64,000 nt of DNA. It comes from Heterocephalus glaber. Taxonomy: Eukaryota > Chordata > Mammalia > Rodentia > Bathyergidae. This document shows positions 1-11,636 of the stretch, piece by piece. The stretch covers positions 5,438,523 to 5,502,522 of the forward strand of contig NW_004624747.1 in assembly GCF_000247695.1 (NCBI RefSeq), in the 5' to 3' direction. Under the pieces are notes generated by a model. It searched no databases. It was not told where the DNA came from and saw only the letters and a list, made by a program, of their open reading frames with translations. Position 1 is the first letter of the stretch. Every line of letters begins with the position of its first letter. Position numbers and translations under genes: made by a program.

Positions 1-29
1 TCACAAGAATGACCACACTTCTCTGGTAC

Positions 30-555
30 AAAAATCTTACTTTCATCATTGCTGAGACATAGTGCCCAACACCTGCAAATTAAAGGAGAAGTTTATTTTG
101 GCTTATTTTTCAGTCCATAGTTGGCTGGCTCCAAGGCAGGAAGTCATGGCATAGGGGCATGGTGAAGGAATAGCTAGCTGCTCACCTTACAACAGATAGG
201 AAAAAGAGAGAAGGGAAGTGCTGGGGAAGAAAGTAAACCTTTTTATTTTATTTTATTTATTCATTTTGGCTTATTTGAGACATGATCTCGCTATGTAGTT
301 CAGACTGGCCTTGAACTCACTTTGTAGCCCAGGCTGGCCTCCAACTTGCTGTGATCCTGCTGTGTCAGCTCCCCACACCAGTGCTGTGATTACAGGCATG
401 TGCTACAACACCCAGGTAAAAATAAACCCTTCTAGGCTATGCCTCCAGTGGCCTCTCCAACCAGACTATACCTCCTCAGAGTGAGTCAGCTATAAGTCCC
501 ACCTATGAGTACATGAGGCTTTCAGGGTCCATCTATATTCATCATAGAGTCTCTG
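30..555 (-). repeat. MaLR-type LTR, antisense, split by a B1
   Basis: The text reads as an inverted ERVL-MaLR LTR: a 'gaagtttattttggctta' block (inverted poly-A-signal side) begins near 88, and the remainder resumes after a B1 with 'aataaacccttctaggc' near 421. The same layout recurs at 21411-21765 and 47082-47735. It lies in a KREMEN1 intron. Exact ends are uncertain. Confidence 0.5.
268..416 (-). repeat. B1 (7SL-derived) SINE
   Basis: Reads gagacatgatctcgc through tgattacaggcatgtgc to cacccagg, an inverted B1, with the internal duplication typical of mouse-related rodents. It interrupts the surrounding LTR, so it is younger than that LTR. Confidence 0.85.
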
Positions 556-611
556 TCTGATAGTTCCAACATCTAAGTCCTCTGTAAATCTGGTTCTTTA
601 AAAATTATTTT

Positions 612-698
612 ATTTTATTTTTTTTGTATGGGGGATCAAACTCTGGACCTTGCACTTACAGGGCAGGCAGCAGCACCACTGAGTTAAATCCCCAGCCC
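612..698 (-). repeat. ID-type tRNA SINE
   Basis: Inverted copy: T-rich tail, then the inverted B box 'gggggatcaaactctgg' and A box 'actgagttaaatcccc'. Confidence 0.85.
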
Positions 699-709
699 TA
701 TTTTATTTC

Positions 710-797
710 TTTTTTTTTTTTTTGGTACCAGGGATTCAACTTGGGTCCTTGTGCTTGTGAGGCAAGCAGCAGAACCACTGAGCTAAATCCCCAGCCC
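710..797 (-). repeat. ID-type tRNA SINE
   Basis: A second inverted copy directly beside the one at 612. It starts at a T run, then 'ggtaccagggattcaac', and ends 'ctaaatccccagccc'. Confidence 0.85.
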
Positions 798-850
798 CTT
801 ATTTTATTTCTTAACAGTGAGGCTTATTCTACTTCTTTCTTGCTTTTATC

Positions 851-1000
851 CATGTTTGTTTGTTTGTTTGTGGCAGTACTAGGGATTGACCCCAAAATTT
901 TTGCACTGAGCTATATCCCTAACTTAAAAAAATATATTGACATAGGGTCTCACTGAGTAGCCCAGGCTGGGCTCAAACATGCCTCAGCTTCCTATAGAAT
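851..1000 (-). repeat. Old ID-like plus partial B1
   Basis: A diverged inverted ID ('agtactagggattgacccc' to 'gagctatatccctaac', 851-922) abuts an inverted partial B1 (931-1000, 'catagggtctcactgag'). Confidence 0.55.
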
Positions 1001-2150
1001 GCTAGTATATTTTCTGTTGAATACCATATGTCCTGTGTAGAGAGTAGTAGACACTAAGATAAACAGCATTTCTATCTGACAAGGATGAAACCAGTCTGTC
1101 ATTAGTTGAGCAGGATTTTGGTTTCTTTGCTTCTAACATTACCCTCAAGGCACATAAGGCTTCAGACTTCTCCAGCCATAGCCTGCTAGTACACTAATAT
1201 GGAAGCTGGGAGGCCAGGGGGGCTTTTCATTGTTCTAGTTACACTATCAGCTTTGAGTAATTCCTATGTATCTGTGCCACAGAGTGGCTCTATCTTTACT
1301 CTTGTACCTCTCTGGCACTGGTGGACTGCTGTTACTGGTTATTTGGTGCGTGTTTGTAGGGAGGTGAAAGGGGGCTCCTGGTTCTCTTGTTTCATCCTCA
1401 GCCTTGGCACATGTCCTCAGCTGCAGGGGTGAGGCCTTTTCAGCATTCCTGCACCCTTTTCTCTCTGGCAGTCAAACTCTGCTTTGGTTGTGGTTGATCC
1501 TGGGGAAGAGAGAATTGTTTTGCCCCTCTCCAAGGGTGACAGACCTATACTTTGTAGGATCCTGGGCCCAAGAGGGCTGAAGGCAACCAGGGGTTGGTGC
1601 CTTTTGCTTCTGCTCTTTCCCTGGAAGCAGTGGATTTTGGCTGGTTATTTGCCTAAAAGGAATCTCCTACTTCCTCCCATAGAGGCAAAGGGATTTTTCC
1701 TCTAAACCCCTTTCCAGTGGCCCTAGAAGCAAGAGAATTTGCTGCTTCCTTTGAGTGTATGGGAAGCAGGCACTGTTTCATGATTGTCTCAGCAGCAGCC
1801 TATCACCTCTTGCACACCTGTGACACTGAGGGGGACCTTGGCCAGCTGCCTGACCCCAGTCTCTCATGGCAGCACTCTGTGGAGGCCTGTACAGAATAGC
1901 CTGCAAGTGAATCAAACTCTATTGTGTCTGCTGCTCCCAGTTATTCTCAACTGAGAGGCAAACCCACACCCAGCCTTTAAGACTTTTTGTTTTGCTATTT
2001 TAGATGCTTTCTTCTTACTTATTTCTATGGCTGTTACCCTTTCCTCCCGTGCTCTGTCAAAGAATAAAACCATCTTCATAGTTTGAATCTCCTGGGAGGG
2101 GTTTTGCACATTTTAGAATTAAATTCCCTCTGTTGTCTTAAAACCTCAGC
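1001..2150. other. KREMEN1 intron, no exon recognised
   Basis: Several open frames of 60-77 codons occur here, but none resembles the kringle or WSC domains expected upstream of the CUB exon, and none is bounded by a convincing acceptor and donor in the right phase. I see no identifiable repeat apart from possible old fragments. Confidence 0.5.
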
Positions 2151-2155
2151 TTCTT

Positions 2156-2247
2156 GGGCCGGGGATTTAGTTCAGTGGTTCCAGTGCCTGCCTCCCAAGC
2201 GCAAGGTCCCGAGTACGATCCCCGGTACCAAAAAACCCAAAAAAACC
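2156..2247 (+). repeat. ID-type tRNA SINE with target duplication
   Basis: The head is 'gggccggggatttagttcag' and the end is 'ccccggtacc' plus an A-rich tail. It is flanked by a direct repeat containing 'cctcagcttct' (about 2144 and 2248), the target-site duplication of a retroposition event. Confidence 0.9.
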
Positions 2248-2304
2248 CTCAGCTTCTCAATTTTGAACTGCATAGATGAGAAAGCAGTATATTCTTTCTT
2301 TCTT

Positions 2305-2392
2305 TTTTTTTTTTGGTGGTATGAGGGATCAAACCCAGAACCTCATGCAGACTAGGTAAGCACTCTACCACTGAACTGTACCCTCAGCCCAG
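2305..2392 (-). repeat. Older ID-type SINE
   Basis: Inverted copy with a diverged anticodon arm ('actaggtaagcactctaccac'), closer to the general rodent ID form than to the abundant local subfamily. Confidence 0.75.
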
Positions 2393-3187
2393 CAGCATAT
2401 TCTTATTGCTTTCTGCATTCTAAAGCGAATCAAAACTCCTCCCAAAGCGTGCTTTTGGAATTGCAGCCCTACATTCCCTCCCTAGGCCTTTCATTTCCAA
2501 GATTTTGTTTACACTTTACCCCTTAAGATAGGAAGTGGTTGTATCCCCTTCCAAAGGGTGCTGGTCACAAATAGGAAGCCAGAGAAATCAGATGTATCCA
2601 GTACAGAGTGATGGGAATCTAGTATTTCCTCTACGCAGAAAATCCTTTCTTGTGCCACCACTTCCTGCTTGAAAAATGAGTGTGCACACCTCCTATGAGG
2701 ATTGTATTTGTAAGGTATTTGAGACACCCAAGCAGCCACAGAGCTCTTCACGTCATACCTCCCTTGCCAAGAGGTCCCAATGTTTTTGTGTGCTTTATGT
2801 CATCTGTCCTCGAGCCATCATGCAACACAGGAGCAGATGGTGGCCCCTGCCTGGAAACTGAAAGAAGGGAGAGGCCTGGAGGTGACACTGTCAGTCCTAA
2901 ACCCAGACTCTCTGACTCCAGCCTGGCCCCAGCCTAGGCTGCCCCACTGTGCTATGTGTCAAGTATAAGGTTTCCTGGGAAAAAACACAAAAGTCTCCAC
3001 AGTCATTTGTTCAGAGTTTAAGTGATTCATTTTGTGATTGGATCCTGAAATCTAAGATGGTCTAGTTTTGCAGATAAAAACAGTATCCCAAACAGGATCA
3101 CATTCCTTAGGAAGAGTTCTGTTTGTGTCAGCATGGAGAGCATGCTAAGTCCCAGTCTCAGGCCTGCTGTCATTTCTTCTTCTGCAG
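2393..3187. other. KREMEN1 intron before the CUB exon
   Basis: No gene or clear repeat is recognised. It ends in a polypyrimidine tract and 'ttcttctgcag' acceptor at 3187. Confidence 0.6.
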
Positions 3188-3520
3188 CTCTCGTTGGTGC
3201 CTGTGGTGGGAACTACTCAGCCATGACATCCGTGGTCTATTCCCCCGACTTTCCTGACACCTATGCCACAGGGCGGGTCTGCTACTGGACCATCCGGGTC
3301 CCAGGAGCTTCCCACATCCACTTCAACTTCACCTTGTTTGACATCAGAGATTCTGCAGACATGGTGGAGCTGCTGGATGGCTACACCCACCGCGTCCTGG
3401 TCCGATTCAATGGGAGAAACCGCCCACCTCTGTCCTTTAATGTCTCTCTGGATTTCGTCATTTTGTATTTCTTCTCTGATCGCATCAATCAGGCCCAGGG
3501 ATTTGCTGTCTTATACCAAG
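3188..3520 (+). CDS. KREMEN1: KREMEN1 exon, CUB domain
   Basis: This exon encodes most of the CUB domain of Kremen-1, a single-pass plasma-membrane receptor that binds Dickkopf proteins and, with LRP5/6, dampens Wnt/beta-catenin signalling by removing LRP from the surface. The acceptor is 'ttcttctgcag' at 3187 and the donor 'gtaag' is at 3521. The exon enters after the first base of a codon and leaves after the first base of a codon. The peptide runs from GACGGNYSAM to QAQGFAVLYQ and closely matches the mammalian Kremen-1 sequence I know. It carries CUB features: two cysteines (ACGG, VCYW), the DSADMVELLDG block and potential N-glycosylation sites NYS, NFT and NVS. No stop or frameshift is present. 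The upstream signal, kringle and WSC exons are outside the window. Identity is very secure. Confidence 0.96.
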
Positions 3521-4422
3521 GTAAGACATTCTTACTTACTGAGGGCACCTCAGGACATCAGTGTCTCATGCTTCTCTTTCCCACCAGGGAGACTTTCGAA
3601 TCTTGGGCAGTTCTGGTTGAACAGACTGGGACAGCAGCTACTGACTCAACTCTGGATTATTCCAATGCACAGCACATTCTCCACCTCCCATTGTACAACT
3701 TGTTTATGTTTTAGTTTTGCTATTTTAGTAGTTATAATGACAGTTTTCATCTCAGGGTTAAAAGTATAACTAAAAGAAGGAGCTGAGATTGGCAGAATTG
3801 GAAGGCTTTCAAGAGGTCATTTGGTCTACACTCTCACCTCTAAACATCCCAACCAATCCCAAAGACTTATTTACTATCTTTCTTCCAACCCTCTTAGAGT
3901 GGAGCGGCACCCTCTACCCCTCTGATGTGAACATGGGTGCCAGGCACCACTCTGCCAGCACCCAAGAAGCATAGGTGTTGAGACCTAGGCTTTGTCCTGA
4001 ATCACAAACCCCAAGAAGGGTTTAGATGGTGGGTGCTACAAGAGATGGTTGGGAAGAGTCCCTCCCTCCAGGTGGAACAGTCCTAAGGAACAGGTAAGTC
4101 TATAGATAGAAAGGAAAAGGTCTTCCAGACAGAGTAAGACAGCTGTAAAGCACAGGGGAAGGAAACAGGAAAACATGCTCAGGTGTCTGCAAGGAGGCCA
4201 GTCACATAATTAGAAGTTGACAGCCCCTTTCTTCTGCCTCCTGCAGGACCAGAGCCAGAGCCTCAAGGGTTCTGCTTTGGGGCCAGTGGGACCAGTGGAA
4301 GTGATTGCACCCAGAATTAAGCCAGAATAAAGGTCTTCTCTTCATGACCAGCCTCCCTCCTCCTTCACAGCTCTTCACTGTGTCCATGGGCTTTCCCTCA
4401 TCAGTCCTTTTTGATCTTCTAG

Positions 4423-4632
4423 CCATCAAGGAAGAAGTGCTGCAGGAGAGGCCCACTGTCAACCAGACACTGGCCGAGGTGATCACGGAGCAGGCCAACC
4501 TCAGTGTCAGCGCTGCCCACTCCTCTAAAGTCCTCTACGTCATCACCACCAGCCCCAGCCATCCACCGCAGAGCGTCCCAGGTAGCAACTCCTGGGCACC
4601 AGCAGTAGGGGCTGGCAGCCACAGAGTGGAAG
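4423..4632 (+). CDS. KREMEN1: KREMEN1 exon, extracellular stalk
   Basis: The acceptor is 'ttttgatcttctag' and the donor is 'gtagtg' at 4633. The phase (2 bases completing a codon, 1 base carried over) fits the flanking exons exactly, after a 902-bp intron. The exon encodes the Ser/Thr/Pro-rich juxtamembrane stalk between the CUB domain and the membrane, with NQT and NLS sequons and the motifs VITEQANLSVSAA and TTSPSHPPQ, which I recognise from Kremen-1. The stalk ends ...GAGSHRVEG just before the membrane segment. A second donor-like 'cag/gtagca' lies inside the exon near 4581 and could give a shorter in-vivo isoform, but nothing in the sequence shows that it is used. Confidence 0.95.
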
Positions 4633-5236
4633 GTAGTGCTCTTGGTGGGTGGTTACAGAAACAAAAGTGCTCTTGGGTCTTCTTCAGAGGCAGATTGGGG
4701 TTCTGACTGTGTGACCTCTAGCTGAGCCAGTGGAGCTGGAGAGGGCCATCAGCAATGACTTAGCCTAGGGGTTTCACACTTTTCCCCTAACCATGCAGAA
4801 CCCACCATAGAAGGCCAAGGAGGAGGGCCTCTCCAATACTCAATCACTCTGCATCATTTCACTGTGGGCCCATCAGGATTTTATAGATCATGCAGCTCAT
4901 TCTTTAAATGAGAAAATTGAGTCCAAAGACTGTGTAACTCACCAGTGGTGACACAGTGGTTCTAGTGGTAAAGACAAAAGGTACTCCCCACTTTGATTCT
5001 GATCATACTAATTATACTGCTTACCTCTACCCCAAAGGGAATTTCTAGAACAGAGCAAGGTACTGAGAAAGCCAGGGACTCCATGCTTAGCCCAGCTCAG
5101 CTGCTCCCACCACCACCTTTGCTTCCTGCCCGCTACCTGTGGAAAGCTTCTCAACTAGACCTGCACCTCTGAGGTGCAGACCTCCTTTGGAAATTGATGC
5201 ACAATCAGGATCGGTAAATGTCTTTTACACTTGCAG

Positions 5237-5321
5237 GATGGACAGTGTATGGCCTGGCAACCCTCCTCATCCTCACAGTCACAGCCATTGTGGCAAAGAT
5301 ACTTCTGCATATCACATTCAA
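5237..5321 (+). CDS. KREMEN1: KREMEN1 exon, transmembrane segment
   Basis: This short 85-bp exon follows a 604-bp intron, with acceptor 'ttttacacttgcag' and donor 'gtgagt' at 5322. It encodes WTVYGLATLLILTVTAIVAK followed by ILLHITF, a hydrophobic helix of about 20 residues bounded by basic residues on the cytoplasmic side. This is the single membrane-spanning segment of Kremen-1. It starts by completing the Gly codon begun at 4632 and ends two bases into a Lys codon. Confidence 0.95.
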
Positions 5322-6197
5322 GTGAGTACAAGAGAGCTGCCTGATTCCAGGAAGGGGAAGGCTCAACATTCCTTTTCTCCTATGCTTCATTTGTCTGCAT
5401 GCAGTTGTAACATCATAACATGATTCCAAAGCCTTGAGTCCTACACAACATAAGGCATTTTACTCCTCTGTAGAGTGAAATGTACAACTGGACAAATCTC
5501 ATTAAGGTTCGAGGGATCATGTTCATTCCTGTGTCCAAAGGATATAGTTTCAGGGAGGATTGAAACAATCTTGGCATAAAAAAGAACAATTTCCACTTTT
5601 TGTGCTGGTTCTTTATAGAGCTTTTCTTTGTAAGAGTAAAGATTCCTAAGACAATGCTATGGCTTTTCCTTGGGCCTTCAAGAAATAAGAAACAGTCTTA
5701 GGGAGAGAATCCTAACATTTTATTAACTATTGATAATTATTTTTAAACAATCATCTAAGTAACTTATAGCATCTTTATCCTTCAATTCTAACCAATTTGG
5801 GAAAAAATATTTCCTTTACTTATTTTGCTGGTAGGGTTTAATAGTTTTACCTTCCAGGAAAGGGGCAACTGTTTATGTTACTTATGTTTATGTTACTGTA
5901 TACTTACAGAGCAGAGTTCTTTCTTATTTTTTCTTGACCCAGACGCTTGTCTTTCTTGAGCTTCCTCATCCCGGCTCTCCCCATTTCAAAGCCTTCCTGA
6001 GCACCAGTGTCCAGTAAAAGCCCTGTTTCCTGACCTTCTCATTTGCCGTACATTAAATGTGGGATCCTCTGTTGTCCCATGAAGGCTACCTTTGGCTGGC
6101 CATGCTGTGATGACCTTACTTAGACATCTCCTTCCTAGACATGAAATCTTTCAGCAGAAACAATGCCTTGTTATTGTTTATTAAGCTCACTCTCATG

Positions 6198-6202
<5 letters not shown>

Positions 6203-6230
<28 letters not shown>
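6203..6230. repeat. (CA)n microsatellite
   Basis: About 14 uninterrupted CA units within the KREMEN1 intron before the last exon. Confidence 0.95.
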
Positions 6231-6232
<2 letters not shown>

Positions 6233-6813
6233 GTTCCTTAGTATATGTGTGACTCTGGTTCCAGGAACCCTGTCCACATGTTCCCTGCAGCAGCAAGAGA
6301 GCAGGTCGCTTTCTGTAGGTCCAGGATCTCTCAGCATGGCTGAGACCTTACAGTGGGTGCCTAACTCCCCTCTGACATTGGAATCTTTCTGTAGCTTCCT
6401 CCCCTAGCAGCTTGAGGGGCTTGCAGGGATGGTGTTAGGCAGGTCCCTACTTGAGGCAGAAAAATTTTGCCCTTACCCTGTTTTAGCTAAGTGGGCTTCC
6501 AGGTAAATGGGATTTGAAGACAGGGTGTGAGTTTGTTTGTTTGTTTGCTTATTTGAAAACTCATTATCTCCCAGGCCAGCCTTTTCAAGACTGGAATATT
6601 CTGCCAGTTATTCCAAGAAGGACTCTGCCCTGCTACACTGCCCTTATGTCCCCTGATAGCCACATTACATCTGCACAGTAGTCCTCCAGATCTTTAAAGA
6701 AAGCCATTAGGTCCTGCCTAAGACCTGCCCCATTGGACACATTCTGTTTTATGGGTACAGGTGCCTCATGAGTTGGTAGGCTGTTTGAACATGAAGTTAT
6801 TTTTCTTTGACAG

Positions 6814-6982
6814 AGCCCATCGTGTTCCTGCTTCAGGGGACCTTAGGGATTGCCGTCAACCAGGACCTTCAGGGGAAATCTGGAGCATTTTTTATAAGCC
6901 TTCTACATCGATTTCCATCTTTAAGAAGAAGCTCAAGGGTCAGAGTCAACAAGATGACCGTAATCCCCTTGTGAGTGACTAA
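6814..6982 (+). CDS. KREMEN1: KREMEN1 last coding exon, cytoplasmic tail
   Basis: The acceptor is 'ttttctttgacag' at 6813, after a 1492-bp intron. Two bases carried from 5321 plus the first A give Lys. The exon then encodes HRVPASGDLRD, the block GEIWSIFYKPSTSISIFKKK and the C-terminus DDRNPLVSD, with TAA at 6980-6982. This is the short basic and Ser-rich cytoplasmic tail of Kremen-1. The four exons in the window give about 264 residues, matching the expected C-terminal half of a protein of roughly 470 residues. An alternative AG two bases downstream would break the frame, so 6814 is preferred. Confidence 0.95.
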
Positions 6983-7769
6983 ATGCCCTCGTGCCTAGGA
7001 CATGAGGTCCCTCTTTCAGCTCAAGGCTGCTGGGGTTGACCTTGCCATGGTTCTCCTCTGACAGAGACCAGCTCTTCCCTGCCTCTCCCTCCTCAGACTG
7101 AGAAGGGGCACCATGCTGCAGGGCAGCAGAACCCAGATTCCTCCTGCTTCATCAGCTACACTTGGGAGAGAGACTCAAAGCCCAGCACCTGGCCTTCCCT
7201 GCGTCTCTCTCTTGTCTAGCAGTGGAGATGTCACACAGTGGGGGCCAAGATGACAGAGGTGGTGGCAGCTGGCATTGGGCTCAGGTACATTCTAGATGAC
7301 TGCTGGGTGCTGGGTAGGTTTAGTGTATATTGAATTTTTCTTCTCTGTTTTGTCCACACACAGATCAGTTTGCTCTGGTCTTTAGTTTGGAACAGGGCCA
7401 GACTGGAAGAATTCAGTTCTCTTGAGGGCTGGCCTGGTTCCACACAAGTATGGACTCCTGGGCATTAGCAGTCCCAAATCCTGAAGAGGGCTGGTGCTCT
7501 GTACTGACCCTGGAGCTTTGCTGTCTGAGTGCTGGACTAGGATGGGCCCATTCCAGAGGGCCTGAGAAGAGGGTCTAGTGAGCCCCCATTCATGTCAAAG
7601 CTGCTGCCTTCCACACACATGCTTTTTTCTAGAGGCTTCTTTCTGCAGCTCAGTGAGCTATGGAGCAAGCTTGATGGGAGGGCATATAAAATATCCACTG
7701 CTTTATCCCTGCTACAGACTCTACTGGAAGTATTTATAGGCACTCAGTAACTCCTTTTGAATTGGATTT

Positions 7770-7856
7770 TTTTGGTGGGGGCCAGTACAGGGGATTGAAC
7801 CCAGGGCCTTGCACATGCTAGGCAAGTGCTCTACCACTGCACTGCATCTCCAGCCC
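7770..7856 (-). repeat. Older ID SINE in 3' UTR
   Basis: Inverted general rodent ID form: 'ggggattgaacccagggcct' through 'gcacatgctaggcaagtgc'. Its anticodon arm differs from the local young subfamily. Confidence 0.85.
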
Positions 7857-7857
7857 T

Positions 7858-7944
7858 TTTCATCTTTTATTTTTTCCGGAAATCAAACTCAGGACCCCGC
7901 ACTTGCCAGGCAGGCATGGTGCCACTGAGCTAAATCCCCAGCCC
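7858..7944 (-). repeat. ID-type tRNA SINE in 3' UTR
   Basis: Inverted copy ending 'gagctaaatccccagccc', adjoining the older ID on its left and a B1 on its right. Confidence 0.8.
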
Positions 7945-7950
7945 TCATCT

Positions 7951-8062
7951 TATTTTGAGACAGGATCTCACTAAGTTGCCAAGGCCAGCCTTGAACTTAT
8001 GATGCTCCTGCCTCAGCACCCCCATATAGCTGGGCTTACAGGACTGTGCCACTGCACCCAGC
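7951..8062 (-). repeat. B1 SINE in 3' UTR
   Basis: Inverted B1 ('gagacaggatctcactaag' to 'ctgcacccagctg'), apparently lacking one copy of the internal duplication. Confidence 0.8.
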
Positions 8063-9628
8063 TGTGAATTGTATTTATTTGGGCTGGCCCCTGAGAAGTT
8101 CATGGTCCTGTGGAACCTGAGCCAGGCCTTGGGCTTTCTGTTCACTCAGCTGACTCTCAGTTCAGAACAGGGAGTATAAAGACTGGCATAGCCTTTTAGG
8201 CAGCATTGTGGCTGAGACCTGGGGCCTGTAGACCCTACTTTAAAACAAGATAAAAAACACCCTGAGGGCTATGTGCTCTGCCTTTTCTTATGAGAACCCA
8301 GTGGAATTATGAGTGACTCTGTGGGGAAGAAGAGGGCTCTTATCCCTGGCCCCATGCCACATTGTCCCTCACACAGAGAGGTGACCTACAGAGATTGAGG
8401 CAAGGAGAAGGGAGGGCTTGGGAACTGGAGATCCTCCAAGGACAGGCCTGAAGATTGAGAGCTCCAGCTGCAGTGGCTGGTAGTTGTGAGAATAAGTGCC
8501 ATCTCTAATTTAGAGGTCCTGCCATCCGGAAGCAGGCTTTGTCAACAGCAGCTGAGAAGAGCAGCCCATGACCCTGTCAGAGCATGGCTTTCCTGCAGGC
8601 ACTCGAGCCTTAGTGCTTACGTGCCTCTGCCTTCTCAGGTGCCCTCTTTGGCTCTGAGCCTACCTTCCTCAGATCCCTAAGCCACTGCCTGCAGTGGCCT
8701 TTCCTGGGATTCCAGCAATCCATCTGCACCTGGCTGCTCCAGGAGGACAGAAGGTTGTACGGTGCCAGCTGGGTAATGTCTGCTGGCAGAGGTGACATTT
8801 GACAACATGAGCCCAGGAGAGACGTTCAGGGCCAGTAAGCAGAGGGGCATTCAGAAGAGAGAAAAAGGGCAGTATGCCCACAGGTTGGCAGAGCACTGGC
8901 CCAGGTCCTGTGCAAGACTGCTGAGGGCTAGGAGCCTCTGGGTGTTGTCTTTCTACTTTGATTGGGAAAGGGTGGTCATCCTGAAGCAGCTGACCACAGG
9001 CCCCTGAGTCCAGATACAGAGGCCTGTAACACACAAGGACCACTGGAAATAGACTGATACGTGCAGTTTCCCCTCCAAGCTATTTGTGGCTTTTGTGGAA
9101 TCTCCTGTCAAATGCTGGTGTCAGGTGTGGGCAGTCACAAAGGGCCTGTACTGTGAATAGCTCCATGTACATCTCCAAGGGAATGTGGAATTTGTCCCTG
9201 GGAAGGGCTGGCCTGGCCAGGGGCATTTGCTCAGTTGCCCTGGGCTAATGCTAATCACTGGTCTTGAGCTTCCTGAAGGCCACTCGCCCACCCTGTCTTC
9301 TACCCTCCTCACATCTCAGGACACAGGAGGCCATGCCCCAGCCTGGTGTTGTCTGAGTGGAAGCTGGAGGAGCCTTTTCGCAGAGGCCCCAGGAAGGTCA
9401 GGTGATGCCCCTGTACTCCTACTCCTGCTTGGCCTGGGCACAGCCTAGCACCTCCAGGACCAACTTCCTCTCCAGGGAGCAGCCCCAGGAAACCCAGACC
9501 CACCTCAGGACAGCACTGGGGGAGGAGGGCTGTAAAGTGACCCAAGCCCAACACCATAAATGCCTGGCCATGGGCGGCCTCAGTTAGAACACGTCTGCAG
9601 CATCCCTATGGCAAGTAAACACCGGAGA

Positions 9629-9634
9629 AATAAA
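9629..9634 (+). terminator. KREMEN1: Possible proximal poly(A) signal
   Basis: AATAAA within 'gagaaataaaattatc', about 2.6 kb into the 3' UTR. It could give a shorter transcript, with no other support. Confidence 0.3.
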
Positions 9635-10962
9635 ATTATCTCAGCTGAGGTGAGCCATGCTTCCAGGAGCCTTGGAGGAGAAGGCACTTGATCTTTTAAG
9701 AAACACCTTTAGAAGAGAGGAGCGGTTGGAAGGGACTGGAAAGGGGTGACCCTGAGGAAAGTAAATGACAACACAGCAGAAGACCTTAAAAGAGGCAGGG
9801 GAAGGCTCAGAGCCTTTCTCAAGGGGATAGAATGTGGCCTCTCCTCAGCCCTGTGGATGGCAGTACCCAGCCTACCCTCCTGAATGTGCACCCACCAAAG
9901 TGTTGCTCCTGTGGTGGCTATACCTCATTCAGCTGGGGCCCAGCTGCCTAGTGTCTAGCAGCGTCTCACTGCCCTTGGTCCCTCTGAGGAGGCTGACAGG
10001 AGGTCCTGGGTACCCTTGCTCTTCCCCGCTTGTCCAATCTATTGCAAAGCAGAGGCTGCACAGGAGTGAACCCCGTGCCTTTCCCCACATCAGTCACCAC
10101 TGGGTTGAGGGCTCTGGCTCCAGACTTCTGTCAGCCAGCAGCCCATGAAGATCAAAGTACTCCCTGTCCTGGCCCTCAGGTTGAACCAGTGGGGCGTGCC
10201 TGGGCCCGTAGCCACCACTACGCCCCAGGCAGCCCAGCCAGGAGCCTGCCTGACTTTTCTTGGGATGTGGATCTGGATCTGGCTGCTGGTCTGACCAACC
10301 GGGCACACAACTGGCCATCACCCAGCTCCTGTGGGCACCATGCACTTAATCTTCACAAGCACTTAGAAGTGGACAGCCTTCCAGACCTGGCCTCCTAGAG
10401 CCTGGCCAGACCCCCTCTCACAGCTCAGTCATCTGGGGCTCCCTTGGGTTTCAGATCTCCTGTTTGATGTTTGATGTTGGCTTTTGTTACTCCCTTGGGA
10501 ATTTGTAACACTTTGATTGTTTCTTCTGGTGTCTTTGTTTACCTTCTTCACTGTTCTACCTCCTGGCCAGGTCTCTCAATTTAGCTGCCCTGGTGTGGGG
10601 TGCTTTTCAAACCTTCAGCTGCCACTTGCTCCCCTCAGGCTGGACAGCTGGGGGGTGGGGTGGGAGAGAGACAGACCCCAGCCGGGCCATGGCACAGGCT
10701 CCTGTCTTGTTGAGCAGGGGTTGAGCACACTCTGTGCTGAGGGAGATATGGAGCAGGTGGAGGAGGGCAGTCAGAGGTGAATCTCCTGCTTCAGAAGGGA
10801 AGTGTCCTAGGAGGTCCCTTTCCTGCCTGTGCAGGGGTTGCCATCCCTGGAGTTCACATGGGGCCAGGACCTTCCCACATTCAAAGTTGCTTCCCAGCGG
10901 GGATTTTGACTTTGGATGACAAGGCTTTATTTGTAAATATGCTCTTAATATGCAACTTTGAG

Positions 10963-10968
10963 AATAAA
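10963..10968 (+). terminator. KREMEN1: Poly(A) signal in KREMEN1 3' end
   Basis: AATAAA in 'tttgagaataaaatagaaac', in an AT-rich terminal stretch. Confidence 0.45.
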
Positions 10969-11117
10969 ATAGAAACATGTATTTTAAAATATAAAATGAA
11001 GTGTGATGCACTGTATACAATTTAATATATATTTTTAGGATTTTGTTATTTAAGAAAATGGAATGTAATGGTACTTTTACAAAAGAGAGAAAAATGTTAT
11101 TTTTACTGTCTGGAGAA

Positions 11118-11123
11118 AATAAA
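11118..11123 (+). terminator. KREMEN1: Likely main KREMEN1 poly(A) signal
   Basis: AATAAA in 'ggagaaaataaatattctc', followed within 25-35 bases by a GT-rich stretch ('attgttgtag', 'cagtggtgggt'). This is the expected signal plus downstream-element layout, so it is my preferred end of the gene. Confidence 0.65.
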
Positions 11124-11636
11124 TATTCTCATTGTTGTAGAAACAGTGGTGGGTCCTAGGCTGCTGTTTTATGGGAGCTCCTCCAGAGCCCAAGGCATGA
11201 CAGGGAAGCAAGGAAGGCTGATAGATAGTCTTAGCCCTTCCCAAGCACCAGTCCTCACCACTGGCTCACTTTCTCCCAGTCGTGTCCCAGGGTTCCTCAG
11301 GTCTTGTTGCTGCCTTGATGAAATCTGATCAAGGGGCTAAGAGCTGAACACGAGGACTTCCTGTCAGCACACTGCACTGCTGGCGCTTGGGAGGTCGGGA
11401 AAGAGCCCGGCTCTCCCGTGAAGATATACAGGTTTGGCCTGGCCTTGAGCCAGGCCATGCACTTGTCAGCCTCAGGTTATCCACCTGGAAATCCTAATCT
11501 ATACCTCTGGAGGCTGTGAAGATTAGGAGAGAAAATGTATCTAATACACTTGTGTAATTACCCCCTTGGAATTGGCCTTGCTCTCAGAGCAACGGATTCC
11601 TCCTTCCCATCTCTTTTTCTCCCCACCCTTTCCCTT

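Larger units (their letters stand above)
6983..11140 (+). other. KREMEN1: KREMEN1 3' UTR (about 4.2 kb)
   Basis: Non-coding sequence follows the TAA. The last 250 bases (about 10917-11140) are AT-rich and end with two poly(A) signals, as expected for the long 3' UTR of this gene. SINEs at 7770-8062 sit inside it. The open frames of 60-137 codons here, on both strands, resemble no protein family I know. The 3' boundary is inferred from the signals and not proven. Confidence 0.75.

Noticed and set aside
1199..1899. Three consecutive + strand open frames of 60-77 codons
   Set aside because: No similarity to Kremen-1 kringle/WSC or any other family I know, and no fitting splice sites. They are chance frames in an intron.
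8486..11020. Many 60-137-codon frames on both strands downstream of KREMEN1
   Set aside because: They overlap each other on opposite strands in a GC-rich 3' UTR and show no domain-like content.
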